From CAZYPU01 sp964649665 (GTDB lineage: Bacteria; Omnitrophota; Gorgyraeia; JABMRN01; RBG-13-46-9): DNA of 64,000 bases. The stretch lies in the NCBI GenBank assembly GCA_964649665.1, contig CAZYPU010000004.1, forward strand, positions 1-64,000, in the 5' to 3' direction. The position numbers and the translations under genes were made by a program. Within the stretch, counting starts at the first letter, position 1. The number at the start of each line of letters is the position of its first letter. Below the pieces are notes generated by a model. The model saw only the letters and a list, made by a program, of their open reading frames with translations, was not told where the DNA came from and did not search any database. This document shows positions 16,515-25,192 of the stretch, one piece after another.

Positions 16515-17114
16515 ATGCTTTACCACGAACGGAGGGCGCGTAAGGACGGCTATAAAAATATTGCCGGTATAGACGAAGCCGGCCGCGGTCCGCTGGCGGG
16601 CCCCGTTGTGGCCTGCGCGCTGTCCTTAAAACGCACCCGCTTTAATTGCAGGGTAGATGATTCGAAAAAGCTTACCCCTCGGATGCGCCTCATCGCCTAC
16701 GACGAAATTCTTGAAAAGGCCCTCTTCGGGATCGGGATCATAAACGAGAAAATCATAGACCGGATCAACATATATAACGCGACGAAAAGGGCGATGCGCA
16801 GGGCCCTTGAAAGCTTGAGCGTAAAACCGGACCTTGTGCTTGTCGACGGGAATATCGCTTTAATTGCGCCGGGCGACAAGAAATATATTACGGGCGGCGA
16901 CTCGAAAAGCCTTTCGATTGCCTGCGCTTCGATAATCGCCAAGGTTACGCGCGACAGGATAATGCTGAAATACCACGAAAAGTACCCCCGCTACGGCTTC
17001 TCCCGCCACAAGGGTTACGGCACAAAAGAGCATATGCGGCTTCTCCTAAAGCACGGCCCCTCACCGATCCACCGTCGCTCCTTCAATCCTGTCAAACAAA
17101 TGGTTGCGCGATAA
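16515..17114 (+). CDS. rnhB: Ribonuclease HII
   Basis: About 199 residues from ATG 16515 (MLYHERRARKDGYKNIAG), which matches typical family starts; in-frame starts at 16461 or 16437 would overlap rplS and carry little conserved sequence. RNase HII nicks at ribonucleotides in DNA-RNA hybrids. Catalytic acids are in IAGIDEAGRGPLAGPVV and VDGN; GGDSKSLSIACASIIAKVTRD completes the site. The exact start is uncertain. Confidence 0.93.
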   Translation: MLYHERRARKDGYKNIAGIDEAGRGPLAGPVVACALSLKRTRFNCRVDDSKKLTPRMRLIAYDEILEKALFGIGIINEKIIDRINIYNATKRAMRRALESLSVKPDLVLVDGNIALIAPGDKKYITGGDSKSLSIACASIIAKVTRDRIMLKYHEKYPRYGFSRHKGYGTKEHMRLLLKHGPSPIHRRSFNPVKQMVAR

Positions 17115-17132
17115 ATAAGAAGAACTCAGGTG

Positions 17133-17161
17133 TTGACAGGATGCACATTATCGTATATACT
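17133..17161 (+). promoter_or_regulatory. Strong sigma70-like promoter of fhs
   Basis: Consensus TTGACA (17133-17138), 17 bp spacer, TATACT (17156-17161). It begins a new transcription unit after the rho-to-rnhB block and leaves a leader of about 60 nt with an AAGGAGAAGG ribosome site. Confidence 0.75.
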
Positions 17162-17231
17162 AAACACTTGCGGAAAAATAAATAGATTTATATTCTCTTA
17201 ACATCCATACGCAAAGAAAAGGAGAAGGTAC

Positions 17232-18932
17232 ATGAAAAAAGGCCAGCGCGGAAGAAAAAAATCGCAGAAACCGAACTTAAAACCCATAGAAGAGATTGCA
17301 AGGTCAGCCGGTATAAGGAAGAAGTATCTTGAACTGTACGGCCCGTACAAGGCCAAGGTATCGTTGGATATATTAAAAGCGATAGGGAGGGGGAAGAAGG
17401 GGAAATACGTTCTTCTTACTTCGGTTACTCCGACGCCGTTCGGGGAAGGGAAAACGCTGACCGCCATAGCGCTCTCTATGGCGTTTAAACGGCTGAAAAA
17501 AAAAGCGATTTCCTGCATAATGCAGCCTTTTTTGGGAGGAATTTTTGGAATAAAAGGGCCGGGCACCGGCGCGGGATTATCCAGGGTATTTCCTTCAGAC
17601 GAGGCCAATCTCCATTTGACGGGCGATATGCACGCGGTCATGTCAGCGCACAATCTATGCGCCGCTTACCTTGATAATTCCATTTTCAGGGGAAATCCCC
17701 TGGGGATTGACCCGGCATCTATCGTGTGGACGCGCGTGATAGACACAAATGACCGTTCTCTAAGAACGATCAATACGGGGCTCGGTTCAAAAAGCGACGG
17801 CATCTCGCGAAAGACCGGCTTTGAAATAGTTCCGGCGAGCGAACTCATGGAAATTTTGACGCTGGCCGAAAGCGTGAAAGACTTAAGGGAGCGCATAGGG
17901 AGGATCATTGTCGCTTTCACGGCGAAGGGAAAGCCGATAACGTGCGACAATATCAAAGTCGCCGGCGCCATGACAGTGCTTTTAAAAGACGCACTGAAGC
18001 CGAATCTGCTGCAGACGACGGAGCACACCCCGTGCTTTATGCACCTGGGTTCCTTGGCGAACACTTCGCTCGGCTCAAGCTCGCTTATCGCGGATAAAAT
18101 TGCGTTAGGCCTTTCCGATTACGTTATTACGGAAACAGGGTTTGGCACTGATATGGGCGCGGAAAAGTTTTTCGACATAAAATGCAGGGTAAGTGGTTTC
18201 AAGCCGGACGCCTGCGTAATAGTGTGTTCCACACGCTCTTTCAAGGCGCACAGCATCGATTTTGACGTAAACACGGGAAAATTGCCGCGTGAACTTTTGC
18301 GGGAGAATGTCTCAGCGGTGGAAAAGGGGCTCTCGAACCTGGAAAAGCACATCGAAAATCTCCGGACTTTCGAGGTGCCCGTCGTCGTGTGCATAAACCG
18401 TTTCCAGGGGGATACCGAAAAGGAGATTAACGTGATCTCGCGCAGGGCTCAGGGCCTCGGCGTTTTTGCCGTCGCCGTGAGCGACGCCTTTGCGACAGGC
18501 GGCCAGGGCGCAATAGCCCTTGCCGAATGCATAATACGCGCCTGCAGGGAAAAGTCCGGCTTCAGATTCCTTTACCCCCTCGATATTCCGCTAAAGGATA
18601 AAATAAGGAGAATCGCAAAGACGATTTATGGCGCTAAAGAGGTGACGTTTTCGGAGGAGGCGAACAAAAAAGTGCTCGCTCTCAAGAAGCTGAAACTGGA
18701 CAACCTCCCGATATGCATGGCTAAAACGCACCTTTCAATTTCACACAATCCAAAGCGAAAGGGGCGGCCGCACGGTTTTAAATTTCCCATCGAAAATATC
18801 GCGATCCATAACGGTGCCGGCTGTATAACGACGTACTCGGAAAACGTAAAAAAGCTGCCGGGCCTGCCGAAAGTTCCGCGCGGAGCAAGAATCGATATCG
18901 ACGAAACAGGAAGCGCGGTCGGCCTCTTTTAA
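17232..18932 (+). CDS. fhs: Formate-tetrahydrofolate ligase
   Basis: 566 residues. Fhs makes 10-formyl-THF from formate, THF and ATP, feeding purine synthesis and, in acetogens, the methyl branch of the Wood-Ljungdahl pathway. P-loop TPTPFGEGKT is at about residues 66-75, and the conserved LTGDMHAV, GFGTDMGAEKF and TGGQGA blocks are present. Presence of fhs alone does not prove acetogenesis; no folD, acsB or cooS is in the window. It has its own promoter. Confidence 0.97.
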   Translation: MKKGQRGRKKSQKPNLKPIEEIARSAGIRKKYLELYGPYKAKVSLDILKAIGRGKKGKYVLLTSVTPTPFGEGKTLTAIALSMAFKRLKKKAISCIMQPFLGGIFGIKGPGTGAGLSRVFPSDEANLHLTGDMHAVMSAHNLCAAYLDNSIFRGNPLGIDPASIVWTRVIDTNDRSLRTINTGLGSKSDGISRKTGFEIVPASELMEILTLAESVKDLRERIGRIIVAFTAKGKPITCDNIKVAGAMTVLLKDALKPNLLQTTEHTPCFMHLGSLANTSLGSSSLIADKIALGLSDYVITETGFGTDMGAEKFFDIKCRVSGFKPDACVIVCSTRSFKAHSIDFDVNTGKLPRELLRENVSAVEKGLSNLEKHIENLRTFEVPVVVCINRFQGDTEKEINVISRRAQGLGVFAVAVSDAFATGGQGAIALAECIIRACREKSGFRFLYPLDIPLKDKIRRIAKTIYGAKEVTFSEEANKKVLALKKLKLDNLPICMAKTHLSISHNPKRKGRPHGFKFPIENIAIHNGAGCITTYSENVKKLPGLPKVPRGARIDIDETGSAVGLF

Positions 18933-19013
18933 TAGACACAGATGAGAACAGATGTTATTGCGAGGCGCGAAGCCCCGAACGAATTCCGCAGATTAGCGCA
19001 AATTCCGCCGATA

Positions 19014-19778
19014 ATGCAATTTCTTATCGCGGCGCTCGTCTTGGCGCCTCTTGCAGGCTGCGCGGAAAACACCCGCCTTGCCAAAAATATCCCGCTTATG
19101 GATACGTTTGTCCGCGTAGAGCTCAGAGATGCCGGTAATAGAAAGCTGGCGGTAGGGGCGATAGACGAAGCAATCAACCGGATGAGAAAACTCGCCGCGC
19201 AGCTTGATTACAAGTCCGGTAAATGCCAAGAGACCGCGGATACGCGAAAAGTATTGAATGAGGCGGCGCGCTTGAAGGAAATGACAGAGGGCGCTTTTGA
19301 CGTTAATTTTGAAGGCGGCAGCGAAATAGACCTGGGAGGCATAGCCAAGGGGTTTATCGTCGATGAGGGAATCCTGGTTTTAAAAAAGCACGGCATAAGG
19401 GAAGCTATTATAAATGCGGGCGGGGACATGTACTGCATGGGGAAATACAGGATTGGCGTAAGAGACCCGGGCCGCCGGCGCAAAATTATCGCGGTGCTTT
19501 TGGCGCGCGATAAAGGCATTGCGACCTCGGCCGATTACGAAAGGGGAGCCCATATAATCGATCCGCGAAAAGGGCAGGCCGTTATAAAACCCGGAAAGAG
19601 CGTAACGGTTACGGCCGAAACCTGCATGCGGGCGGATGCATTAGCGACCGCACTGTACGTAATGGAGCCCCGCGAGGGCCTTTCGCTTATCGAAACCATA
19701 ACCGGCGCCGAATGTTTTATCGTGGACGAAAATGGAAAGACCTATGTCTCGGGCGGCCTTAGACTGGAAGAGAAATAA
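19014..19778 (+). CDS. apbE: ApbE-type FAD:protein FMN transferase lipoprotein
   Basis: 254 residues from ATG 19014, chosen because the signal peptide then reads MQFLIAALVLAPLAGC with a perfect lipobox (Cys16); the longer frame to 18942 lies in repeat-like DNA. ApbE attaches FMN covalently to Thr in exported proteins such as NqrB/RnfG. DLGGIAKGFIVDEG, INAGGDMYC and TAETCMRADALATALYV are conserved. It is shorter than many homologues. No Rnf/Nqr gene is in the window to name its client. Confidence 0.9.
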   Translation: MQFLIAALVLAPLAGCAENTRLAKNIPLMDTFVRVELRDAGNRKLAVGAIDEAINRMRKLAAQLDYKSGKCQETADTRKVLNEAARLKEMTEGAFDVNFEGGSEIDLGGIAKGFIVDEGILVLKKHGIREAIINAGGDMYCMGKYRIGVRDPGRRRKIIAVLLARDKGIATSADYERGAHIIDPRKGQAVIKPGKSVTVTAETCMRADALATALYVMEPREGLSLIETITGAECFIVDENGKTYVSGGLRLEEK

Positions 19779-19817
19779 AGTGGTCCCTCGCCCCGTCTCG
19801 CGGGGTTTAGGACCGAA

Positions 19818-19853
19818 TAAAAAAGCGCCGCAGTATTCAGTAGCGCTTTTTAT
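19818..19853. terminator. Bidirectional terminator between apbE and tRNA-Met
   Basis: AAAAGCGC (A-rich side) pairs with GCGCTTTT over a 14 nt loop; A-tract and T-tract flank it on both sides, so it can end apbE transcripts on + and tRNA-Met transcripts on -. A second GC hairpin (GGTCC...GGACC, about 19782-19814) lies just upstream. Confidence 0.75.
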
Positions 19854-19856
19854 GTG

Positions 19857-19933
19857 TGGTAGCGGGGGAGAGATTCGAACTCTCGACACTGCGGGTATGA
19901 GCCGCATGCTCTAACCAGCTGAGCTACCCCGCC
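19857..19933 (-). tRNA. tRNA-Met (CAT)
   Basis: On the minus strand: acceptor GGCGGGG pairs with CCCCGCT, anticodon stem-loop TGCGG-CTCATAC-CCGCA gives CAT, T-loop TTCGAAT, discriminator A and an encoded CCA (19857-19859). It is an elongator-type Met or a CAT precursor of Ile(k2C); the acceptor pairs fully enough to argue against initiator tRNA. It is convergent with apbE. Confidence 0.93.
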
Positions 19934-19953
19934 GCATTGTAAGATTTTACACA

Positions 19954-19982
19954 ACTATATAGCATACTCGCAGTTTTGTCAA
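19954..19982 (-). promoter_or_regulatory. Consensus promoter of tRNA-Met
   Basis: On the minus strand TTGACA (19977-19982), 17 bp spacer, TATAGT (19954-19959), about 20 bp upstream of the tRNA 5' end. Confidence 0.75.
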
Positions 19983-20015
19983 GTTAAGAGTGAGGGGGGT
20001 AATGTCAAGATAATT

Positions 20016-20140
20016 GGGCACTTTGCTTCTCCGTCATTGCGGGCCCTTGACATCAAAGATGCCAAGGGCGAAGCAATCTCAAACTAGGAGATTGCTTCGG
20101 TCTGCTTCGCAGACCTCGCAATGACATGTTGGAAGTGCCC
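20016..20140. repeat. Intergenic long hairpin of the GTCATTGCGAGG type
   Basis: Nested inverted repeats: outer GGGCACTT/AAGTGCCC (20016-20023/20133-20140), GTCATTGCGGG/CCTCGCAATGAC, and inner GAAGCAATCTC/GAGATTGCTTC. This resembles the widely dispersed GTCATTGCGAGG...CCTCGCAATGAC repeat of many genomes. A related fragment (ATTGCGAGGCGCGAAGCC) is upstream of apbE near 18957. It lies between tRNA-Met and tilS. Confidence 0.8.
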
Positions 20141-20181
20141 GCAATATTTTACATTATCGTGAGGGGGATACCAGGGGTAAT

Positions 20182-21162
20182 ATGCAGCTAAGGCAGCAGG
20201 TCATAAACACCATAAATCGCTACCGGATGATTGAAAGGGGCGACAGGGTACTCGTAGGCGTTTCCGGCGGGCCGGATTCCGTATTCCTTTTGCATATTTT
20301 AAACGGACTCAAAAACACCCTCGGCATAAAAATATATGTAGCGCATCTGGATCATGGGGTAAGGCCCGGGCAGTCGCGGCGCGACGCGCGGTTTGTAAAA
20401 AAACTTGCGAAGAAACTGGGCCTTAAGGCGGCCTTTAAAGAATTGAAACCGACAAACCTGAAATCAAAACTTTCGCCGGAAGAAGCGCTCAGGGAAAAAC
20501 GCTACGACTTTTTCGAAAAAACGGCAAGAAAATTCCGCTCCGGTACCGTCGCGACAGCCCACACACTGGACGATCAGGCGGAAACGGTTATGATGCGCCT
20601 TATAAAAGGCGCGTCGCTGAAAGGCGCCGTCGGAATACACCCGGTAAGAAGAGGGAAAAAGCAGAAATTCGTAAGGCCGCTCTTCGAGTTGGAAAAGAAG
20701 GACATCCTGGCATTTCTGAAAAAAGAAAAGATCGCTTTTCGCCTCGACCGCACAAATGCGGACGAGAGGTTTTTGAGAAACAGGGTGAGGAGAAAAGTGC
20801 TCCCATATTTGGCGAAGATTAACCCGCGCATAAAGAGAGCCCTTTTTAATCTGGCTGAGTCATTGCGCGAGGATTTTCAGTTCATAGAGCGTGAGAAAGA
20901 AAGAAGGAAGAAAATTATTAAAAGCGGCAAGCATTTTTTTTATATCGAACTTTGCGACATGCTTTCGCAGCCGAGGGCGCTGCGCAGGGAAATCGTGAGG
21001 GAGGCGCTTCGCGCCTCCGGGGGAAACATTAAGAAACTGACATACCGCCACTGGAAAGACATCGATGATTTCATAAGAGTGAAGCAAAGAGGAAAATCCA
21101 TGGACCTTCCGGGCGGGGTTCGGATGGTAAAGGCGCGCGACAGATTGCTTTTTGCCGGATAG
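20182..21162 (+). CDS. tilS: tRNA(Ile)-lysidine synthase TilS
   Basis: 326 residues. TilS converts C34 of the CAT-anticodon tRNA-Ile2 to lysidine, so AUA is read as Ile. The PP-loop SGGPDS (residues 28-33) and the ATAHTLDDQAETVMMRLIKG block are present, followed by RNRVRRKVLPYL. The C-terminal substrate-binding part is present but short compared with E. coli TilS. It is followed directly by ftsH, a common neighbour. Confidence 0.95.
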   Translation: MQLRQQVINTINRYRMIERGDRVLVGVSGGPDSVFLLHILNGLKNTLGIKIYVAHLDHGVRPGQSRRDARFVKKLAKKLGLKAAFKELKPTNLKSKLSPEEALREKRYDFFEKTARKFRSGTVATAHTLDDQAETVMMRLIKGASLKGAVGIHPVRRGKKQKFVRPLFELEKKDILAFLKKEKIAFRLDRTNADERFLRNRVRRKVLPYLAKINPRIKRALFNLAESLREDFQFIEREKERRKKIIKSGKHFFYIELCDMLSQPRALRREIVREALRASGGNIKKLTYRHWKDIDDFIRVKQRGKSMDLPGGVRMVKARDRLLFAG

Positions 21163-21173
21163 TATGGTATAAT
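21145..21173 (+). promoter_or_regulatory. Sigma70-like promoter of ftsH, close to start codon
   Basis: TTGCTT (21145-21150), 17 bp spacer, perfect TATAAT (21168-21173). Only 11 bp separate the -10 from the ftsH ATG at 21185 and no Shine-Dalgarno is visible, which suggests a nearly leaderless mRNA. The -35 is inside the end of tilS. Confidence 0.6.
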
Positions 21174-21184
21174 ATTAAACTGAT

Positions 21185-23089
21185 ATGAAGACTGCGCCAC
21201 CCACTCAGAAAAAGGGCCAAAAAAATCCGCCGCAGAACGGCAGGAACCTCATACTCCTGCTCCTTCTGATATTCGGAACTACCTATCTTATCCAGTGGGC
21301 GTCGGTGACGTTCGAAAAAGCGCCGCAGGAGATCTCTTACAAAGAATTTTACGACATGCTGCGGGAAAACCGCGCAAAACAAGGCATTGCCTCCGCTTTT
21401 AAAACGGACAGCAGAATAAGCGGAAAATTCGCCGACGGCCAAGGGTATATTGTTAACGTGCCGCAAGAGGATCCCGCGCTTCTTGAGCTTCTGAGAAAAA
21501 ATGTAAATACATTCGATATCAAACCGCCGCGAACCTTCTTCACAAATCTTTTCTACTCGCTCGGCCCGATGATTCTTTTCATGCTGTTTTTGTGGTTTTT
21601 TATTTACCGCGGTGCGGCTGCGGGAGGCGGCCGGGTTTTTTCGTTCGGGAAATCCCGCGCCAAGCTTGCCACCGAAGAGCACCTGCTCGTTACCTTTGAC
21701 GACGTCGCCGGCGTTGACGAGGCGAAAGAAGAACTTAAAGAAGTCATAGAGTTCCTTAAAGATCCGAGGAAATTCCAGCGGCTTGGCGGAAAAATGCCGA
21801 AGGGCATACTTGTCGTGGGGCCGCCGGGCTGCGGGAAAACGCTTTTAGCGAAAGCGGTGGCGGGAGAGGCGAAGGTGCCGTTTTTCAGCATCTCCGGTTC
21901 TGATTTTGTGGAAATGTTTGTCGGCGTAGGAGCGTCGCGAGTCAGGGATTTGTTTGAGCAATCAAGGAAAAGCGTAAAGCTTATGAAAAAAGGGTGTATT
22001 ATATTTCTTGACGAGATTGACGCTGTGGGCAGGCAGAGGTTTGCCGGTATTGGCGGCGGACATGACGAAAGAGAGCAGACGCTCAATGCGCTGCTTGTCG
22101 AGATGGACGGCTTTGATACCCAGGAGGGCGTGATTCTGATAGCGGCCACCAACAGGCCGGACGTGCTGGACCCGGCGCTTCTCCGGCCGGGGCGGTTTGA
22201 CAGGCATGTCGTGGTTGACCGTCCCGACATAGTCGGCAGGGAAGCAATATTGAAAGTGCACGTGCGCAAAGTAAAAATGGCGAAAAATTCGGATCTGAAG
22301 AGAATCGCAAGCCAGACGCCGGGTTTTTCCGGCGCTGACCTGGCAAACCTTGTAAACGAAGCGGCGCTTCTCGCTGCGCGTAGAAACAAGGACGTGGTAG
22401 AGCAGGTGGATTTGGAAGAATCTATCGAACGTGTTATGGCGGGCCCGCAGAGAAAGTCCCGCGTTATAACGAAAGAAGAAAAATCCATCATTGCCTGTCA
22501 CGAGTCGGGCCATGCGCTGCTCTCGCTTGTCACGCCCGGAGTAAGCCCGATGCATAAGGTAACGATTATTTCCAGAGGCATGGCTTTGGGCTATACCATG
22601 ATTCCGGACCAGGACAAACATATACACACCAAAGAGCAGCTAATGGCGCAAATGGTTGTTTCGCTCGGCGGAAGAGCCGCCGAAGAGATAACGTTTAAAC
22701 ACATCTCCACCGGCGCTCAGGATGATATCGCCAAGGTGTCTGACCGTGCGCGCCACATGGTCACGCAATTTGGCATGAGTGAAAAACTGGGCCATTTAAC
22801 TTACGGCAAAAGGCACAACAATATTTTTCTCGGAAGGGATATTCACGAAGAGAAAAATTACAGTGACGAGACGGCAATGATTATAGACCGGGAGGTAAAG
22901 TGCATCGTCGATGACTGCTACGCGACGGCAAAGAAGCAGCTTCTCGAGCACAGGGACAGGCTGAAGCTTCTTGCCGATGCATTGCTGGAAAAAGAAGTCA
23001 TGGATGACAAGGAAGTGCGCAAACTCCTTGGACTGAAAGAGGAAAAAGAAGGTGGCAGTAGCAATAAAACCGTCAGCGAGAACGCTTGA
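21185..23089 (+). CDS. ftsH: ATP-dependent zinc metalloprotease FtsH
   Basis: 634 residues. An inner-membrane AAA+ protease. TM1 is about residues 21-41 and TM2 about 124-142, flanking a periplasmic domain. Walker A GPPGCGKT (212-219), Walker B IIFLDEID, the SRH with NRPDVLDPALLRPGRFD, and the zinc motif HESGH (439-443; Ser replaces the common Ala) are all present. The C-terminus overlaps folP by 38 nt. Clients are likely unfolded membrane proteins, by family knowledge. Confidence 0.97.
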   Translation: MKTAPPTQKKGQKNPPQNGRNLILLLLLIFGTTYLIQWASVTFEKAPQEISYKEFYDMLRENRAKQGIASAFKTDSRISGKFADGQGYIVNVPQEDPALLELLRKNVNTFDIKPPRTFFTNLFYSLGPMILFMLFLWFFIYRGAAAGGGRVFSFGKSRAKLATEEHLLVTFDDVAGVDEAKEELKEVIEFLKDPRKFQRLGGKMPKGILVVGPPGCGKTLLAKAVAGEAKVPFFSISGSDFVEMFVGVGASRVRDLFEQSRKSVKLMKKGCIIFLDEIDAVGRQRFAGIGGGHDEREQTLNALLVEMDGFDTQEGVILIAATNRPDVLDPALLRPGRFDRHVVVDRPDIVGREAILKVHVRKVKMAKNSDLKRIASQTPGFSGADLANLVNEAALLAARRNKDVVEQVDLEESIERVMAGPQRKSRVITKEEKSIIACHESGHALLSLVTPGVSPMHKVTIISRGMALGYTMIPDQDKHIHTKEQLMAQMVVSLGGRAAEEITFKHISTGAQDDIAKVSDRARHMVTQFGMSEKLGHLTYGKRHNNIFLGRDIHEEKNYSDETAMIIDREVKCIVDDCYATAKKQLLEHRDRLKLLADALLEKEVMDDKEVRKLLGLKEEKEGGSSNKTVSENA

Positions 23090-23930
23090 ACTTAGCTCCG
23101 GCAGATTTTCGCTTGAGTTAGGCAAGAGGACGCATGTCATGGGCGTTTTGAACAGAACGCCCGATTCGTTTTCAGACGGAGGAAAATTCATGGATGAGAA
23201 AGCCGCTATTTTGCGGATTAGGGAAATGGCCCGTGACGGCGCCGACATAATAGATATAGGCGGCGAATCCACCCGGCCCGGTTCCGAAGGAATCAGCGTA
23301 TCCGAAGAACTGGAGCGGACCATACCTTTGATAGAAAAGATGTCGGGCGAGTTCGAAGTCCCCATATCTATCGACACCTTGGAACATGAAGTTGCCCGCC
23401 GGGCTATACGGATGGGCGCCGCGATCGTGAACGACATTTCAGGCCTTAAGGCCGATCCGGAAATGGCCGGGGTAATTGCCGAATCGGGAGCGGCTGTCTG
23501 CGTTATGCATATGAAAGGCACCCCGAAGGATATGCAGGACAGTCCCGTATACGCCGAGATCATGGATGAAATCATGGATGGCTTAAGGGAATCGATAGAC
23601 ATAGCGGAGAAAGCCGGCATCCCCCCTGATAAAATCATTATTGATCCGGGCATAGGTTTCGGCAAGACCGTTTTGCACAATCTGACCATAATAAACCGGC
23701 TCGGGGAGCTTAAGGCGCTTGGCAAGCCGATACTCGTCGGTACCTCCAGAAAATCTTTTATAGGCAAGGTCCTGGACAAAGCTGTCGGGGACAGGATAAT
23801 GGGCACGGCCGCTACATCAGCACTCGCTATAAAAGGAGGCGCGGACATCATAAGGGTCCACGATGTCAGGGAGATGGTTCTGGTGGCGAGGATGTCCGAT
23901 GCCGTTAAGACGGCGAAGGCGGAAAAATAG
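23052..23930 (+). CDS. folP: Dihydropteroate synthase
   Basis: 292 residues from a GTG at 23052 inside the ftsH end. FolP joins pABA to dihydropterin pyrophosphate in folate synthesis and is the sulfonamide target. GVLNRTPDSFSDGG (Arg where Val is common) and DIGGESTRPGSEG are the substrate loops; KPILVGTSRKSFIG is the C-terminal motif. Residues before about 20 look poorly conserved, and a later start cannot be excluded. ftsH-folP-cdaA order is typical. Confidence 0.94.
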   Translation: MAVAIKPSARTLELSSGRFSLELGKRTHVMGVLNRTPDSFSDGGKFMDEKAAILRIREMARDGADIIDIGGESTRPGSEGISVSEELERTIPLIEKMSGEFEVPISIDTLEHEVARRAIRMGAAIVNDISGLKADPEMAGVIAESGAAVCVMHMKGTPKDMQDSPVYAEIMDEIMDGLRESIDIAEKAGIPPDKIIIDPGIGFGKTVLHNLTIINRLGELKALGKPILVGTSRKSFIGKVLDKAVGDRIMGTAATSALAIKGGADIIRVHDVREMVLVARMSDAVKTAKAEK

Positions 23931-23932
23931 CC

Positions 23933-24742
23933 ATGGCTTTTAACTACGTCGAACTTTGCAAATTCCTTATAGAGCTGGCGATACTGTGGTTTGTTTTCTA
24001 CATGCTTCTTTTGTTCATAAAAGGCACGCGCGCCGTGCAGGTTCTGAAAGGCATCATCATAATCGTCATCATATTCCTCATCACCAAGGAGATGCGTCTG
24101 GAGACGATCAACTGGATACTTACGAAACTTTTTACCATTTCCGTTATAGCGTTCCTTATTATATTTCAGCCGGAACTGAGGCGCGGCCTGGCGAGGATAG
24201 GGCAGTTCGGCATGTTTTCCCGTCAACAGCAGACGCTTGACGAAATAGTCAAGGCGGCGCTTATTCTCTCAAAGAAAAAGATAGGCGCCCTCATCGCCAT
24301 AGAGCGCGAGATAGGCCTGAAGCCCTATATCGAAAGCGGGATAAGGACGGATAGCCACGTTTCAAGCGAGCTTTTAAACACGATATTTACGCCGAATACG
24401 CCTCTGCACGACGGCGGGGCAATAGTGCAGGGTTCCATTATCGTGGCTGCGGGATGCCTTTTCCCGCTTACCCAGAACCCGCATATCGCCAGCACGCTCG
24501 GCACAAGGCACAGGGCGGCGATAGGCTTGAGCGAGGAGACCGACGCCGTTGTGGCCATCATAAGCGAAGAAACTGGAGATATGTCGATTTCCGTAAACGG
24601 CCGGCTTACGCGGCACCTTGACGAGAAGGAATTCGGGCGGGTGTTAACGAATATTTTTAGGCCGAAGAAATCCAGGAAATCGATATTTGACTTCTGGAAT
24701 AAGATTATTTCCAGAATGGTAGGTGGAAACGCGGCACAATGA
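23933..24742 (+). CDS. cdaA: Diadenylate cyclase CdaA
   Basis: 269 residues. Makes the second messenger c-di-AMP from two ATP. Three N-terminal membrane helices (about 10-28, 37-50, 64-78) precede the DAC domain with LHDGGAIV (residues 159-166) and GTRHRAAIGLSEETDAVV. The following gene is its usual regulator, overlapping by 4 nt. In the families studied, c-di-AMP controls K+ and osmolyte transport and wall homeostasis. Confidence 0.95.
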   Translation: MAFNYVELCKFLIELAILWFVFYMLLLFIKGTRAVQVLKGIIIIVIIFLITKEMRLETINWILTKLFTISVIAFLIIFQPELRRGLARIGQFGMFSRQQQTLDEIVKAALILSKKKIGALIAIEREIGLKPYIESGIRTDSHVSSELLNTIFTPNTPLHDGGAIVQGSIIVAAGCLFPLTQNPHIASTLGTRHRAAIGLSEETDAVVAIISEETGDMSISVNGRLTRHLDEKEFGRVLTNIFRPKKSRKSIFDFWNKIISRMVGGNAAQ

Positions 24743-25179
24743 AGATAAAAAAGATATTGTTGAACAACATAGGACTGAAGGTGCTGGCGCTGGTTCTGGC
24801 TCTTGTAACATGGTTCTATATTGGCGAGATAACCGAGGAGGGTACGAACCAGACGATTGTTCAGCGGTTTCGTTCGCCGTCTTATTTTGTTTCGAAAAAG
24901 CTTTCCATACAGCCGAATTTCGTGGGTGAGGTACCTCCCGGCTACATGCTTATACAGGATGACATCAAGGTTGACCCGGAGTACATGGTGGTTCTCGGGC
25001 CGGAGACAATACTGTCGAAAAAAGAATTTATATACACAAAGCCCATTGACTTAAGCGAATATACAAAAACCAAGACGCTGGATGTCGGCCTGGAACGCAT
25101 TTCGCACGAGATAAGGATCCAGAAAACCGACGTAAGCATTTTTATACCCGTTAAAAAAATTACAGAGAAGGGGAAGTAG
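24739..25179 (+). CDS. YbbR-domain protein, CdaR-like partner of CdaA
   Basis: 146 residues. One N-terminal membrane helix (about 8-26, LLNNIGLKVLALVLALVTWF) and then one or two YbbR beta modules facing outside. Much shorter than Bacillus CdaR (four YbbR domains). CdaR modulates CdaA activity. The ATGA overlap with cdaA supports a physical pair. Confidence 0.85.
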   Translation: MKIKKILLNNIGLKVLALVLALVTWFYIGEITEEGTNQTIVQRFRSPSYFVSKKLSIQPNFVGEVPPGYMLIQDDIKVDPEYMVVLGPETILSKKEFIYTKPIDLSEYTKTKTLDVGLERISHEIRIQKTDVSIFIPVKKITEKGK

Positions 25180-25192
25180 CCGAATCGCCGCC

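Noticed and set aside
18942..19013. Longer start of apbE
   Set aside because: The extra residues come from repeat-like DNA (CACAGAT and GCGAGGCGCGAAGCC); the start at 19014 gives a clean lipoprotein signal.
19782..19814. tRNA or ncRNA upstream of the bidirectional terminator
   Set aside because: GGTCC...GGACC and the CCCCG...CGGGG stem make a plain hairpin with no known RNA pattern.
22796..24226. 476-codon minus-strand open frame opposite ftsH/folP/cdaA
   Set aside because: It is antisense to three confidently assigned genes, has low-complexity Ser/Ala-rich translation and no recognisable domain.
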